DNA of 64,000 bases from Tyto alba. Lineage: Eukaryota; Chordata; Aves; Strigiformes; Tytonidae. This document shows positions 36,226-50,227 of this stretch, one piece after another; positions within the stretch are counted from its first letter, which is position 1; each line of letters opens with the position of its first letter. Both the position numbers and the translations under genes were made by a program. The notes under the pieces are model-generated. The model was not told where the DNA came from and made no database searches. It was given only the letters and a program-made list of their open reading frames with translations. The stretch covers positions 12,041,752-12,105,751 of the forward strand of contig NW_024881301.1 in NCBI RefSeq assembly GCF_018691265.1. The letters run 5' to 3'.

Positions 36226-39009
36226 CGGAATTCATAATACAGCCAATGACATGGCTTTTTAACTACAGCAGATCAAATGATGCTGCTGAGAAACAGTTTC
36301 CAGGAAAATCACTTAATTTTGAGCTTACCAAGCTGATGAATGGCATCCTATTACGGACCGTAGGTGTAGTCATGACTAATGCCAGTAGATGCAATACATC
36401 CGGGTGCAGTTTATTACTAGTAGCAGGGAGGGGGGACTTCAAATACTGCAGCTGCATCTGAAAAAGTCCTCTTTATATATGGAAATTGTTTATACTCAGA
36501 AGGAACCATAACTAGACATATCTTTGAGGGGGTTTTTCCACTGAACTAGTGCAGTATTGCTGGTTTTCCTCCATATGCAATCAAAAACTGCCCAATATAT
36601 TCACACTGGTAAGATTGAGAATCTCTTTGTTTATCCTGCTGTCAGACTGATACTGTCCTCTTTACAAGATTGAACTAGACAATGAAATAATTTTTTCCTT
36701 ATAAATTATCAGAAGGATAAATGTCCAAATGAAAAGGAAGAAATAGTTTGGCAGGGGATTTGTTTTGAATGAAGTCTCATAGATGATTTTTGCTCTAACA
36801 AGACAGCAGGATTATATAGTCTCACCAGGGAAAGAGTTTGATTCAGGAGAAATTCACACAGGATTCACTCTGAAAATAAATCTGCTGAACCAAACAGGAA
36901 GTAAAGTAGCACATTACCCATTAACAGCACTTCAGAGGAGTGCAAGGACACAGAGCATTTACTGTTGTGCACAGTTTTAAGTGCTTTAAAATTAAACTTA
37001 ATAATTAGGGCCACTATTCTCAATAACTAGGGCTATAGTTCACAATCTAATCACATCTATGTGTTGGCTTCATGTATGATTTTTTGGAGTAACGTAACTG
37101 ACACAAGGGATAAAGGTTGAAAAATAATCTTTACGTGACAGCAGGCTAGTACTTAGTCACTCACTCCTCAACTCTGCATTAGGATTACCCACTTGGGATA
37201 CTGAGTATCTTTAGCTCCCAATATGCAGAGGCTAGAGGAACACCATACTTTGCAGGATTGCGCCCTTTTTTCTCCTTCTGGGAGAAGCTGAGATACTTTG
37301 GCTCTCATCACTGGAAAGGCTTTGATTGAGTATAAGCAGGGAACCATCCCACAGCCTGGCCCTGCTCCTGTGATGGCACGTGCGAAGGCTCCTGCTCCCT
37401 ACAGCAGGATCAGGCCCTGGCTCCTAGATGCAGCTTTGGATTTCGTGTCTAGCTGTGCCTGTGGAAGGAGAGCAAATACAGACATGACCTTAGCGGCACA
37501 TTGGTACCAAGTTCACTGCCCATTTTCCCATGTGTTTCTCAGGTGTGGAAAAAGCGTGGATACGTTTCTGTAAGCTGTGGACTCAAATGCAGACCTTCAT
37601 TTGCAGCCTAGTGAAGTGTGAATGATTGGAAGGGATTGCAACAAAATCCTTAAACTTGGGGAAATTTCCACACAGCTAGTCTGCAGTAGATATTTTAAAT
37701 CCTTTCTATCCCCAGCCAGACCCTTAAGAAAGGAGAGATTTTGGCTTGGTTCCAGCAACATTAGACTGACAGGATAACAGTGACCTGATTTCACATGCAC
37801 CCCTACAGTAATTGTGTGTTATTTAAGATGCTCCCCAATACTACAGCATGAGTGAGCTTTTACTGATCATGAAGGAGACTTATTGCGTATTTCCTTTCTG
37901 CGTTACAGAAACAAAATAAATAGAAAAGGAGGGTGAAAGTGTTCTCTAAATTTCATCACTCCTTTCTCCTTATACCTGCCACCTTTTGGTTTTAGGGTCC
38001 CTAGTATCACAGTGCTTTACACTGTCTCCTTTCACAAGGACATGTGTCTGTACCAAGGCCATAAACACATAGGTACAAAAAAGCGAGTTCATCTCCTTCT
38101 TAAATAGATGTAGGCTAGGCTGCTGGGGCCAACGTAGCTAGGTGTAACTAGGGCAAAGAGAAACTCACCAAAGTTTTATTATTTTAAATAAGACTTATTT
38201 TTAACCTATTTTTGAATCAGCAAAAATTGGTGCCTGTTCAGTGTAAATTGGTTCTTTGTCAAATTAAGGTTAGTTGACATAAGACAGTTTCCAATCGATT
38301 TCAGAGTGTCCACACAGGAGCTTGGACTGGTTTAACAGAATTGATTTAAAAACACACCTTTAATTAAACCAGTGCAACTTTGTGTAGAGAAAGCCTTGCA
38401 AAATCAATTTCACATTATGTTCCATGACAGGGAGTTCTGAGCTTCCATTATCTCAAAACCAGAGGTTCCTCTGAAAAGCCAGGATTTGCAAAGGGTTTCC
38501 TGCTCAGATCAGCCTCACTTACCATCACTAACAGGACTGTGTCAATAACAGAGTTTAAAAAAAGGTTCCTCCATGTAGCTTTAACTTTAAGGCCTTTACC
38601 CCCACTGTCTCTCTCGTCTTCCCTCTCCTCCCCTCCTGTCAAACACATCCTTTCTCAAGGTTTTGTGGCAGTTAACTGTTTCAGTCAGGGAATTTACTTT
38701 ATACTAATACCGTTAAACCAATACTATTCCTAATACAGTGAAGTTATATACTGTCAAGATAAACTGTACTGATTATGCCCCTGTTATGCTACACGGTCTC
38801 CTCTCTGAGGGGGTACACCAATGTAACTGTATTAATCTCTAAATCACCACAGTTAAATAGATGGATGCCTTTACAGGCTCAGAGGGCCTATCAAGGTCAG
38901 GAACATGAATTATATTATCTAATGTATATTAAACAATCCGTTTCATTTTAGCACTTCTTAGCACCTATTATAGATTGCTAGAAGTATTTTAAAATAGGTT
39001 ATCTGGTCA

Positions 39010-39290
39010 TGGTCACTGTTCAGTTATACCTTGGGGGATTGTGGTCAAAGGTGATAATAAAAAAATTGGTAATTTGAAGAGGATTCAGAGGTGAGTGTTG
39101 AGAATAATTGGGGGTATGAAAGCCTTTCTTCACAGCAATATATTCATTCAAATGGAACTTCAGAAGATATACAGGCAGATGTGCTGATAGTAAATAGAAA
39201 GAAGGTTTTTCACGCATTGTATTACTGACCAGTGAAATATCTGGGGTAAATAGTAAATGGTTTTAAGAAACAAAACAGGAAAAAAACTCT
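39010..39290 (+). mobile_element. Possible degraded CR1-type LINE 3' region
   Basis: GAGGATTCAGAGGTGAGTGTTGAGAATAATTGGGGGTATGAAAG, followed by AAGGTTTTTCACGCATTGTATTACTGACCAGTGAA, follows the general order of old sense-oriented CR1 ORF2 C-terminal sequence (compare the better preserved copy at 46425). Too diverged for confidence. Confidence 0.3.
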
Positions 39291-42200
39291 CTAAAATCAG
39301 CAGAAATACAGATCCTTGTTTTGGGGGACAGAAAGAATTGCAGGTAAGCAGGAAATTCTTTGTGGAGGGAGTTTAGCCCCTCGGTGCCTGCTTAAGGTAT
39401 TGTTTTCTCCAGCCCACTGTTTGATAAATGTCTGTCCTAGGACAGAAATCTGATAGTTTCCATTTTCTGCTGTCATGCAAAGGCATAACAGGCTAGAATC
39501 CTGTCCCTCCAACCCAGTCCTCAAGTTGCAGCTTTTCTTTCTCTTTGGTTCAAGCTGGAAGACAAATTTGTTGCCACATGACACTTCTAAGCCCTCTGCT
39601 TCTGGGGCCATTCTGAAATCTTAAAAACATTAGGAAAAATAAGTATTTTGTTGAAGTTATGTTGATATAGCTACTGGCAGGACCCAGCTGGTGCTGTGTC
39701 CTGCTGCATGTGCTCCTTGTGACTGCAACTGGCCTGTCTCACCTCCAACCTGTACATTTTTATCATGCCTTTTCTCTGATTATATTTGATATTCTGGATC
39801 ACCAGCTGAGACAGTCAATACCACAATCAGTGCAGGTTATTTTCTATCTCACAAGACACAAATTACAAAGAAAGCAGAAAGACTCTGGAACATTGGGTGG
39901 GAATGGGGGCATTAGTCCACAGTGTAAATACATGAAGGACACCACCTGCATCCTCCAGCACCAAGAGCAGGTAACTGTCTCTCCTTCTGTTTTTGTAACA
40001 ATGAGAAAACTCATTAGGGATTGTAAACATAACAGGATAGAAACAGAATCAAAATAGTAGGGATTTGTCCTGTGAAAACAATATGGAAAATTTTTTAAAT
40101 ATTCATCTGTCGAAATCATTGATATTATTTTTTGTGAAGTTTAATCTGTTTAGATGGGGCTCAGAACAATCACCTGAATGCCCAGTTGAATCTTTTATCT
40201 TTAATACTGGAAAATTGCAGTGGTCTGATTATAGGCATATATTATTACGTAAGTGTTCTCTCCCATGCACGATGAAAGATAACTACAACTGATGGTGAGA
40301 TAAAGGTCCTTTGTTTGAGACAGGTATTACTCCTTTATCAAAGGACTGTGTTCAGAAAAACCCAGTTCCTTCAGATTGCTGTGGGATCTGCAGCAGCCTT
40401 CCATGAATCCCAAGTAACTTGTTCCTGCTTCGGTTTATCCCAGACTCTTGGACACTGGAAGCCTCAGCACTGGAGAGATCATACCTAGGGAGGTCAAAAG
40501 CAATAGTAAAAATGAGCAGCTGCCATGTCCATGAAGCATGTTTTGGTTTGGAAATCCTAAGGTACGCCAGATCAATACCAAATTGTTAAAATAAAGTCAT
40601 CCCAAACCAGAAACTACATTCACTGGTAAATAGTATGTTATTAGTGACACAACTTCCCAGTGCATGCAATATCCCTTTAATTCTTGTAGCAGAATGGGTG
40701 ACTTGAGTTGTTGATCAGCAAGAATCAGTCGTCAACATTTTTAGCTGGATGGCAGTTAAAAGGAGTTTGTTCGGGTTTTTTTTTGGTTCAGAGGGGAGAC
40801 ACTTAGTTTGCTGAACGTCTGTTGATGTGTCAGCCAGTTTTATGCAGTTTGAAACCTGTCCTTAACAGCTGTGAATTTCTGTTTTAAACTGATTTCAAAT
40901 GTATGAGAAGTGCTGTCACAGTGCTTAATACCATTCACATCACACTGCCCTATGCTGCACTGTGGCTACTGCCCAGTGATCAAGGTGTCCCAGGACTTTC
41001 TAAATCTCACGCTGTCCTTCTCCCACTCTCCCTAAAATACCTTCTCCAATTTAAATAAAAGTGCATGTATATGCTGAAACAGCTTAATAATTTGGTTTTG
41101 TTTAAGCAGGTTTAATTAGAATTTATTCTTACCACAGATTATAGATTTAGACAGGGTGTGGCTTCATTAGAAAGGCTTTGAGGCTTTATCTGTTTGAATA
41201 ATAAAATTGCAGAGGTGTATAGACTAGAATGCTTCCAATATCCTCAGGATTACCCTCTGGAGTGTAGGCAGCTGCTGGCTTGTGCTGTGACAAGGCTATT
41301 TTTGGTACTGATCAGTCTGTGATTTGCTTGGGTGTGAACCTCCTGTTTTTTATGTCTTAGTAGCCTGAACAGTCTGAACTGTGTATGATGCCAGGCAGCA
41401 AGGATGACTAACAAGAATGGCTAATTCAGCCCAGTGTTTTTCTCCATGTAAGTCTACCAGACTCAGTTGTGTATGTAAAGTAAAGTTTGGACTGTGTCCT
41501 AAGGAAAGCCTGGTAGTTTTTAAGTGCATCTTTCATGACCACTGTATCCGTCTAAGCAGTTAAAACAGAGACTAGTGGTATTGATCCACTCAGAAAACTT
41601 TTGGTCCACTCAAAAGTCGTGAGGTGTAGATGCTTAAGCTGATCAACTGGACAGATAAAGTTAAAGCAGGTTGTTCTTAGGTAAGAGCTCTGGAAGGTAG
41701 TTTAATCATTCTCTCTACAGAATGTGGTAGACCTGGTGTATGTGGTGGCAAACATATGAATGAATAGAAAATCTATCAGCAATAAAAAATGGACTGTAAC
41801 CTTTCAATTCTCATGGTCCTGAAGATGCTCTGGGAGTCTTTTCCATTTTTAGATATTTAGCAGACATTGATTTCATATTTCATCATAGCTGGACTGAAAA
41901 TCAAAAAAGTAATGTAAAGCATGATAAGCACTTCTGATATTATTCCTGATCCTTAATCAGTGAGTCTACTTAAGCATTTACAATGGAACCATTTTAGCTG
42001 TTGCATGCAGTTTTGTGGATATGCCTCTTGTCCTCCGTTATCCCATGGCAATAAAGTTTCAATATGCTTTAGAAAGTGGTGGGGTTTTTCCGATCTTGAG
42101 TCCAGCTACCACAGCAGTCTTTCAAAACTTGTTTTAATTTTACTCCCCTTTTTCCTGACGAATGATTCCATCACTATGATCTTTTATTCTCTGAAAGCAT

Positions 42201-45200
42201 TAAAAAATCTTTCTCAATTTATTCTGGAAAGATTTGTGGACATGTGCAATGTCAAATTGGAGCAATAAAAGAAATAGCTTCCAAGTTTCACTGTTGTCAA
42301 CTTGGCACCGAGCAGATCTCTGGAAATACAGTACCCATATCTGATAAATCCAAGTAATTAACACAGGGGTTGTACAATTTTAATGGAAAGAATTAACCTT
42401 TTCCATCTTACTGCTTCCTCGTGTTTGGATGTACACAGAGGTATATGCTTATTCTTTTAATCACCAACATTCGCACATCACTCCAGCCTGTCTTGCCTTC
42501 CTCTCCTTTGACAGCCACAGGTTAAGAAACAGTCAAACTCTATTAAACAGACTTCTCAAAATATATTTTACTCTAGTTGTCTGTTAGGCAAGTCATTTTT
42601 GTTGAGTGATCTTGCTACTGTGCTTTTGCTAGTATCAAATTAATGCTCTCTCTGTACCTTTTGAAATTAGGGTTTAGTTTCAGATTTAGCCAATCTGCAC
42701 ATCATTATGGGCTATTGAACACCACAGTAGGAAACTAAATGAGGCCAGTGAACTTAATTTCACTCATAACATGAGTTTCCAGAGGGAAATCCACAAGAAT
42801 GGCTGTAATGCTTACAGCAATAAGGTGATAGGTTAAACTTTCTAAATGCTAGTGACAACTATGATTTGAAAGTTTTCGAAACATTGCAGGCTAGATGCTG
42901 CATATTTGCACCACACTGACTTATTAATTATTCAAATAAGACATTGAATATTTGATCAGAATCCATAATCTCTTCTTCAGTTAACATATTATTTACTTTT
43001 GAAAACTGCTGATGTACCATATTTTTCCCGTTGTACCTGCAAAATGAATTGGTCCAATTTATGTGCACGGAATAATACATTGTGTTTTAATGTTCAAGAT
43101 ATTATTCATTACTTCCTACTTCTATAAGCCTCCTTACCTCTTTCATATTTTATTAGTGCCTTTTTAAAAGACATAAAAAATCAATCATGTAGTTATTCCA
43201 TTTTAAATTATGCAAATTATGTTAAATACAATTATAATCTATTATTTATTAATTATATATACACCCTGTGTGTTTTCTGTGGATTGTATTTATTCACTAC
43301 AAATAATCAGGCATTTTAGTCCATTGCTGATTTCATGACCAGAACATTATTATTGGCTGTTTGTAAAATGAGAGGAACACTTTTCAAATCAAATTAGCGT
43401 AATTTAGCTATTAGGAGTTTTCATTTAGCAGCAGTTTACCCACAGCATACCTAAAACATTCATTATTTTCTATAGTGCATTTGTTTTAAATAAGTTAAAA
43501 TAACCATTATAAATTTTTTAGGAAATGAAAATTTGTATTCTTATGTAGCCTGTGGCTCAGTGTATCTTTTAAGAAGTTTTCTAACTGAAATACTAGACTT
43601 CTTACATGTTTCCTGTGGTGCTTCAGTAATTCTCCTGTCAATGGAACAGAGGATCAGCATTTTCTAGCAGGAATGATTTTTTCATTACAACATACTATTT
43701 GGTGGGACCAAAAGATTCTGTGGAAAATATTAAGTCCACTGAAAACCTGGTGGGCTGTAGTTGGGCAGAGAAGGGGGTTGGCAAGCCTCCTTTCTTTCCT
43801 ATTGGTTTCCTGCCATCACCTCTGTTTCAGTGTGATAGCTGCTTCCCCAGTTACCCATCACACGAGATCTCAGTGATGACACGGCTACACTCAGACTACT
43901 GCTGTTCTCCAACTGCTTGGTTCTGTATCTGTCTTATCAATTAGCAGTTAGGTCGCCCTGGATCCTCAGCAAGTCATCTGAGAGGTGAAGAGGACATAGC
44001 CTGCCAAACAGCCATGAGCGGATGCAGGCATCTTGGTCAAAGATGAGCAGGGCAACTATGGGATAAAATTGGCCCCCAGGCCAAAGCTGGTGGGAAGACT
44101 GGAGTACCTGTGGAAGCAAAGCAGCCCAGGAGGTGGGCAGAAGGAACAGCAAGCTGGTTTTGGGGACTTGCAAAAAAGTCGGTGAGAGTATTTCAGAAAT
44201 GGCATGATGACAGCATCAACCATGTAAAATTATTGGGAGTAACTGGGTTTGCAGCTCAGTTCAGGACTGATGAAAATTCCTAATATTGACACTTCTTCAC
44301 AAGACAGAAACAGCAGACTGGAGTCACTCGCCACAAACCTACCCACGAGAGCTGAAAGGTTTAGGTTTACAGCATGATTTGGAGTCCAAGGCAGGGAAGA
44401 CCTTAAGCAAATGTTTAAGTCCAGTTGGTTTTAAAGGGATGTAAGGGACTGGTTTAAAGTTGCTTTTAATAAACATTATTTCCTGTTTTACATTTTACCA
44501 TTCACTTACATGGAAGCAACACCAAGGGCATCAGACACATAATAGTTCACACATATTCATGTAATGGTGACAGAACTTGAATATATGTCCACCAAAATGG
44601 TGCACTTTTCCCCTTAAGCTCTTAAAAAGATTCTCTGCTCTGCTTTGGTCTGTGGAAAAAATTAATAGCATGTGTTTATGTAAGGTTAAAATGCATCTAC
44701 CAGCTGAGCTCAGTTATTACCTGTCTAGCTTTAAGGTGCTTGCCTGTTCAATAATAACAGCTCTAAATATATAACAGAAAAGGTGTTCTTATATCTCAAA
44801 GAAAGAGGTCTGAGTCTCTAAGCAGGCTATCTCCATCCACTCTTACACCAAAGGGAGACAAAAAAGGTGAGGACCTTCCTTGATGCACAGTCTGGGGCTG
44901 TTGAGAAGCAGACATAGCTGTGGCTGCCTTCTGTTAACAAAGGTAGCCTGCAGTGAAGGGGATAGAAGCTGTTCTTAGTGAAATTGTAGATTTTTGTCTC
45001 TGTCCTACCCAAACAGCGACAGGATTCCCTTCTGAAGATAATGCTTCCTAGTGCTTCCTCTGGGATGGTGGAAGCTTCCATGCAGTGCAGTTCCTGAAGT
45101 AAGCATCAAGTTTTAGTGTGGGATTAGTCTGGGAGAAGGCAATGGGAATACTTTGTCTTTGATGCTTAAATACTTGGCTGTATCACAGGACTAGAGTTTT

Positions 45201-45503
45201 GACATGAGAAAATATTGCCATTCAGATTACTTACAGTAAATTACTACACATGATCAATTTCTGTGCTTTCCTTACCAACAATGACAAAGCAACAAAATTT
45301 CAGTATTACCTAACGAGTGTTAAAAAGTAGGTCAAATCCTGTATCCTCTACTCAGGAAAGAACAGTAAAAGCAGCCATCTGCAGTCCCATGTGAATAGTT
45401 AGGAAAGAAATGAGATGGGGAAAAGCTTGTAATGCAAAGCTCTTTTTAGATTTTTATGTCCTTCCAAGATTTTCTGAATCTAAGCGTGACTGTGAAGTTG
45501 AGA
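39291..45503 (+). other. PTPRM: Intronic sequence, mostly unique
   Basis: No recognised repeat. An AT-rich section at about 42880-43520 is dense in homeodomain-type words. A GC-richer patch at about 43740-44180 is of unknown nature. Both are listed as findings. Confidence 0.5.
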
Positions 45504-45845
45504 CATAGGATCATAGAATCATACAATGGTTTGCATGGGAAAGGACGTTAAAGGTTATCTAGTCCCAACCCCCCTGCCATGGGCAGGGACACCTTCCACC
45601 AGACCAGGTTGCTCAAAGCCCCGTCCAACCTGGCCTTGAACACTTCCAGGGAGGGGGCACCACAGCTTCTCTGGGCAACCTGTGCCAGTGCCTCACCACC
45701 CTCACCATGAAGAATTTCTTCCTTATATCTAATCTAAATCTAACCTCTTTCAGTTTAAAACCATTACCCCTTATCCTGTCACTACACTCCCTAATAAAAA
45801 GTCCTGCCCTTCTTTCTTGTGGGCCCCCTTTAAGTATTGAAAGAA
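45504..45845 (-). mobile_element. CR1 LINE 3' fragment, antisense (about 0.34 kb)
   Basis: The + strand begins CATAGGATCATAGAATCATACAATGG, the CR1 3' end in reverse, then runs through the standard 3' region (CCTGCCATGGGCAGGGACACC, TTGCTCAAAGCCCCGTCCAACC) and the ORF2 C-terminal codons, stopping near TTTAAGTATTGAA. Same family as the copies at 19.0 and 33.5 kb, but shorter. Confidence 0.93.
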
Positions 45846-46424
45846 TATAGTCTTTTTAATCTTGAGAAAGACTGCATACAACAGTTCTTCTATCTTTTGT
45901 GGTACCGATATTGCTCTTCCAAGTGCTGTCAACAATTATTCATAATCAGAACAATTTAGTATATTGTTTGCTTGAAGAATATTTCAGATCATTGTCCTCT
46001 GCGTTAGGCTGTGATATCAGCTGAGCTTTTGTTCACTTACCCTTGATTTTTATCAGTGCCCGTTTCTATTTGTCATTGGTGTCTCTGGTCAAGTTGGACA
46101 AACAACTACAATAAAACTCTGCATTTTCAGTTTGTAGTTCATACATCAACCCCAGCTTTTATGCTCTGTGTAACACTGCTGTACACAGCTTCTGTAAGGT
46201 TGGCATCATAAAGTATGTAAAGATTCTATGAGTAAGGAAATCCTTAAAGTGGCACAAAGGCACTTTATCAGCTCCAGTTGCAAGTCTCTACCTTGTTTCC
46301 AGGATAGTGAAATATCACTCATTCCTGGCTGCTGTAATACCCCTTTAGGATATTCTGAGCTGTGCCAGAGATCAGTGTTACTTCTGCAATGCTAACAACA
46401 ATTATTCATTATTCCTTATAATAT
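45846..46424 (+). other. PTPRM: Unique intronic sequence
   Basis: Nothing recognised between two CR1 fragments of different age. Confidence 0.6.
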
Positions 46425-46805
46425 AGGGAATCGGGAGCACCCAACAAAGCTATTAAGCAGCAGGTTTAAAGTGAACAAAGGGAAATATTTTTCACACAGC
46501 ACATAATTACATCGTGGGGCTCATTGCCTCAAGATGCTGTGAAGCCAAAATTATAAATGGGTTCAAAAATGGGCTAGACAAATTCATTATTAAACACAAT
46601 GGCTGTGTGCAGTCTCTGGCTGAGGAAGAGATTGCTAAGGAAAGCCATTGATTGCTAGAAGCTAAGAGAGTATGCTGGGGAAAGATTCACTCTCTATTTG
46701 CTCTATTCTTCACACTTTTTTGTAAACATCTGCTACTAGTACTGTTGTAGGAAAATTAATGGGTTGTGTGGACCTCTTGTTTGACCCAGTATGGCTGTTA
46801 ACACA
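46425..46805 (+). mobile_element. Old CR1 LINE 3' region, sense orientation
   Basis: The order of phrases fits the 3' part of an ancestral amniote CR1: AAATATTTTTCACACAGCACATAATTA, GTGGGGCTCATTGCCTCAAGATGCTGTG, AGACAAATTCATTATTAAACACAATGGCTGTG, AACATCTGCTACTAG, and TTGACCCAGTATGGCTGTT near the end. Diverged with no open frame. It is a different, older subfamily than the antisense copies at 19.0, 33.5 and 45.5 kb. Confidence 0.8.
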
Positions 46806-49800
46806 CATAAAGAAGAAGAAAATAAATCAATGCTTCTGTATATACAAAGCAAACAAAGTGATGTAAAATGGTAATTTTTTTATTTTTATTTTTTACTTAC
46901 TGGTAGTCAATTTTATAGAACTATCAGTCTATAAAGAGCACAAAATGCTCTTTAAGTTAGCTAGTATCCTTGGTGTTTTCTAGTTCTTTTACTTTAGTAG
47001 CTGTTCTCCTGGTCCACTGTCTTGCTGTTAGAGTGTGAAATGCAAGATGATGATGCTGTAAAGGGAAAGAGAAAAAAAAAATTCAGTTGTAAAATGTTTT
47101 TTTTTAAAATGCATGTAGCTGCCATGCTAAGGCCTAATCCTTGGGCTTTTATTCTGAACAGTGCTTTATTCTGCAAAGAACCTTGTTTACTTTAATTAGG
47201 CGCTTTCAAGGGAGTCATGTTACTTACGTTACATAGAGGTAGTGGAATTAAACTCCTAGTATGGGCAGTAAACCACTTCTTGCCTTTTGGAGAACAAAAA
47301 GGGGACAGTTATATGAATTTTGAAATTAAACAGGTTGAGCTTCCAAACCACACCAAAGCATTTGCTTTTGTTTTGCACTAGGAAAGATATTTCAATCCAA
47401 GCAAATTTTGTGTCTTGCTGCTTTCCTAGTAGTTTTATACACATTTCTATTTTACCACTGACTTTTTTAATCGTCTCTTCTTTTACAACATCACCAGCTT
47501 GAGTTTTACATTTTGACGGTTACATTGTGAATCATGTCTATAGAACCGACAGTAGTTAGAACATACAAAAACGTTTGAATCCAATGAAAATCACAAAAGT
47601 TGCTCATGCTTTTTGTATGTTTAATTGTATATCTTGTTAGAGATTGACATATTTTCCCTCCATTTGTCAGTTCTTTGCACAGCATTTGTGTTTATTTTAC
47701 TGATATTTACTAAAAACACGTATCTCTGGCACACAAGGAAAGCTAAAAAAGGCCATGCTGTCTGCAGCATTTAGGACTTTGATAAAGTTTAACTGTTTTG
47801 TGGATTGCTTCTTATTTCTTGTTACTGAGACTATGTGTTTGTGATTTTTTGGTGACATTTTTTCCAAACACTATGATTCTGCCATCAATCGATTTTTAAA
47901 CATTGCAGAGGCAGAAGAACAGCCTAGTTGGGAAGCAAATGTCTTTCCTGTTGACATAGCTAGGAGTATGTTTTCTTTTAGCTCAAGTACACTACGGAAG
48001 AATTGCCTTAAATATCTTATAAGGGTTCAGGTTGGATCTTTTTAAAGTAGCCCTGTCCCAATGGCCAAGAAATGAGTGAAACTACTAAACTTTTGTCTAG
48101 CTACACACTGACACAGAGGTCCACTTGTGCTTACTCAACATTTACACTCATTCCCCAGAAGTGGTCCCTCTGATACCAGGAACCTTCCCCACAGATAAAG
48201 CTTTACCTTTCGATACATCCCCTGACTGCCACAGGAGGGTAAGGTGAAGACATTCATAGTCCCATAGCTATTGCAGGAGCGTTTTAAAACACAGAGATAG
48301 TGTGGAATAGTGATTCTGCCTTCAGTGGAATTGATGCTGAACAATATGTAAGGTGTGCTACAGTTTTTGTTTCCCTACTTGGTCCAGCCCAGACCCACCC
48401 TGCATCTCTCACCCAGGGTTTACCATTGCCACCTCCTTCTCCTGAGCTCAGCAGGCAGCACAGTGGGTAGGTCTCCTCCTCCCTAACAGCAGGAAAATTG
48501 AGGAAGCAAAAGGTGGACTACATTCATACTTTACTCCTTTTAGCTAGCAGCACCCCTTTTTGCACACGAGAAAACAGTGGAGATGTGCTGACTGGGGAGG
48601 CCAGGATACGGAAACAGCTGTGGGAAGGAGTTATGCTAGGGTTGTGATTGGGTGTCTCTGGGATTGAGGGAGGAAAAGGTCACCTGTTATGTGTCCTTTT
48701 TCCCCAGTTTTGCAGAATAACAAATGACAGAGTCCCTGGAAACCTGACTGACTAATCTAGAAGTTTAATAGTAACATGATTTTTTGGTGTCATGAAACAT
48801 TTGAATGGTGCTACAGATATGACTGTTTTAGCATGGAGAAGTGTGTTGGAGTGCTCAAGCTTAGTAGTGCAACAACATAAAAAAGCCAAAAAGGTTGCTT
48901 TCCTCTCCATTTACACGGAGAAAAATGAAAAAAAATACACTATAGAAAATAGTATTTTTAATGCTACTAATACACATCACATTTTAAAAAGCTGAAAATG
49001 CATGTGTATAAATCAATAAAGTATTCCATTCACCATATAGTTCTGCCCACACCTGGAAAAGTTTCAGCATCTTCTAATGAAAATCAGAAAAGTTACACTG
49101 GTTTATGCTAAAATTCAAGTCTGATCTGGTATCATATCAGGTATTTGTATTTTAATTGGTATGGCGAGTTTAGATGCCAACTATTATGACTACAGTGAAA
49201 TTACAAGAACTTTCAAATTCAGCTACCTAATATGAAAAAGCAAACCATACATTTTTGGATATTGTCTCGGATATACTTTTATATTATTCTTAATATTCTT
49301 AAGGAATTCTTAAGGAACTAAGATTCAGTTTACAGAGGTTGACATAGGGCTAGGTAGGGAGCCAGGGTGGGACATGGGACCACCATGTTACTTTGACAGA
49401 TTTACACTAAATCCAGGCAGTTTGCAGGTATGAAAAGGTTTCTCCTGGAACCTTAAATGTTGTTAGCAGTGGGGTACTGTAACTGTGGGAGAAAACCAGA
49501 GTTTAAGATTCGCTGGGCCTGAATCAGTTGTACTGTCTTTTGCTATCTTACTATCTTTTACTAATTGTCTATTTACACCATCACAGTGTCCCAGGAGCCT
49601 ATTTTGGTTTGGAAGACAAATTTTTTCGTGTAACTTATGTTAGATAATTCCAGGACATTTCTAGTTTCAATGCAAGTTGGGCTGAGACCTAATTTTAAGG
49701 AATACTATGTCCCATGTCCAGCAAATAGCTAGTATCAGGAAGGTGTCCTAATCATTGAACTGTCAGATAAAATTTCAGTATCACAATCTGCATTCAAGTG

Positions 49801-49849
49801 ACTCCTGTATCCAGCATTAAAGGAAATTGAAACATTTCTTTCTCATCAG
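46806..49849 (+). other. PTPRM: Unique intronic sequence
   Basis: No repeat family recognised. Short poly-T/poly-A runs near 46877 and 47080. A perfect 11-bp tandem pair (ATTCTTAAGGA twice) lies at 49295-49316. A GC-richer stretch at about 48360-48720 is unexplained. Confidence 0.5.
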
Positions 49850-50227
49850 CTGGGGGAACTGGTGTTGAGAAAAGGAAGCTGAGAGGAGACCTTATTGTTG
49901 TCTACAACTACCTGAAAGGAGGTTGTAGGGAGGTGCATGTAGGTCTCTTCTTCCAAGTAACAAGCAATAGGACAGGGGGAAATGGCCTCATCTTGTACCA
50001 GGGGAGGTTTAGAATGGATATTAGGAAAAATTCTTCACTGAAAGGGTTATCAAGCACTGAAAGAGGCTGCCCAAGGAAGTGGTTGAGTCAGCATTCCTGG
50101 ATGTATTTAAAAGATGTGAAGATACAGCCTTTGGGGACATGGTTTGGGAGTGAACTTGGCAGTGTTAGGTTAACAATTGAACTTTATGATCTTAAAGGTC
50201 CTTTCCAACCTAAGTGATTCTATGATT
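49850..50227 (+). mobile_element. CR1 LINE 3' fragment, sense orientation
   Basis: Starts near GAAAAGGAAGCTGAGAGGAGACC and continues through the ORF2 C-terminal coding region ([19 protein letters not shown] in one frame at about 49970), then frameshifted sequence, then the 3' end GGTCCTTTCCAACC...GTGATTCTATGATTGG. The tail on ATTCTATG marks the true 3' end of the element at 50227. Confidence 0.9.

Larger units (their letters stand above)
34476..39000 (+). other. PTPRM: Intronic sequence, mostly unique
   Basis: Contains A13 at 35149, A19 at 35491 followed by CAA repeats, and an A-rich AAAAC tract at 36191-36225. About 38290-38400 (ACTGGTTTAACAGAATTGATTT, then TTAAACCAGTGCAACTTTGTGTAGA) resembles a dispersed amniote repeat of uncertain class, perhaps an old DNA transposon. 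A GC-richer patch at 37300-37570 is unexplained. Confidence 0.5.

Noticed and set aside
49933..50217. 94-codon open stretch
   Set aside because: Partly in-frame remains of the CR1 ORF2 C-terminus followed by frameshifted sequence; covered by the CR1 feature.
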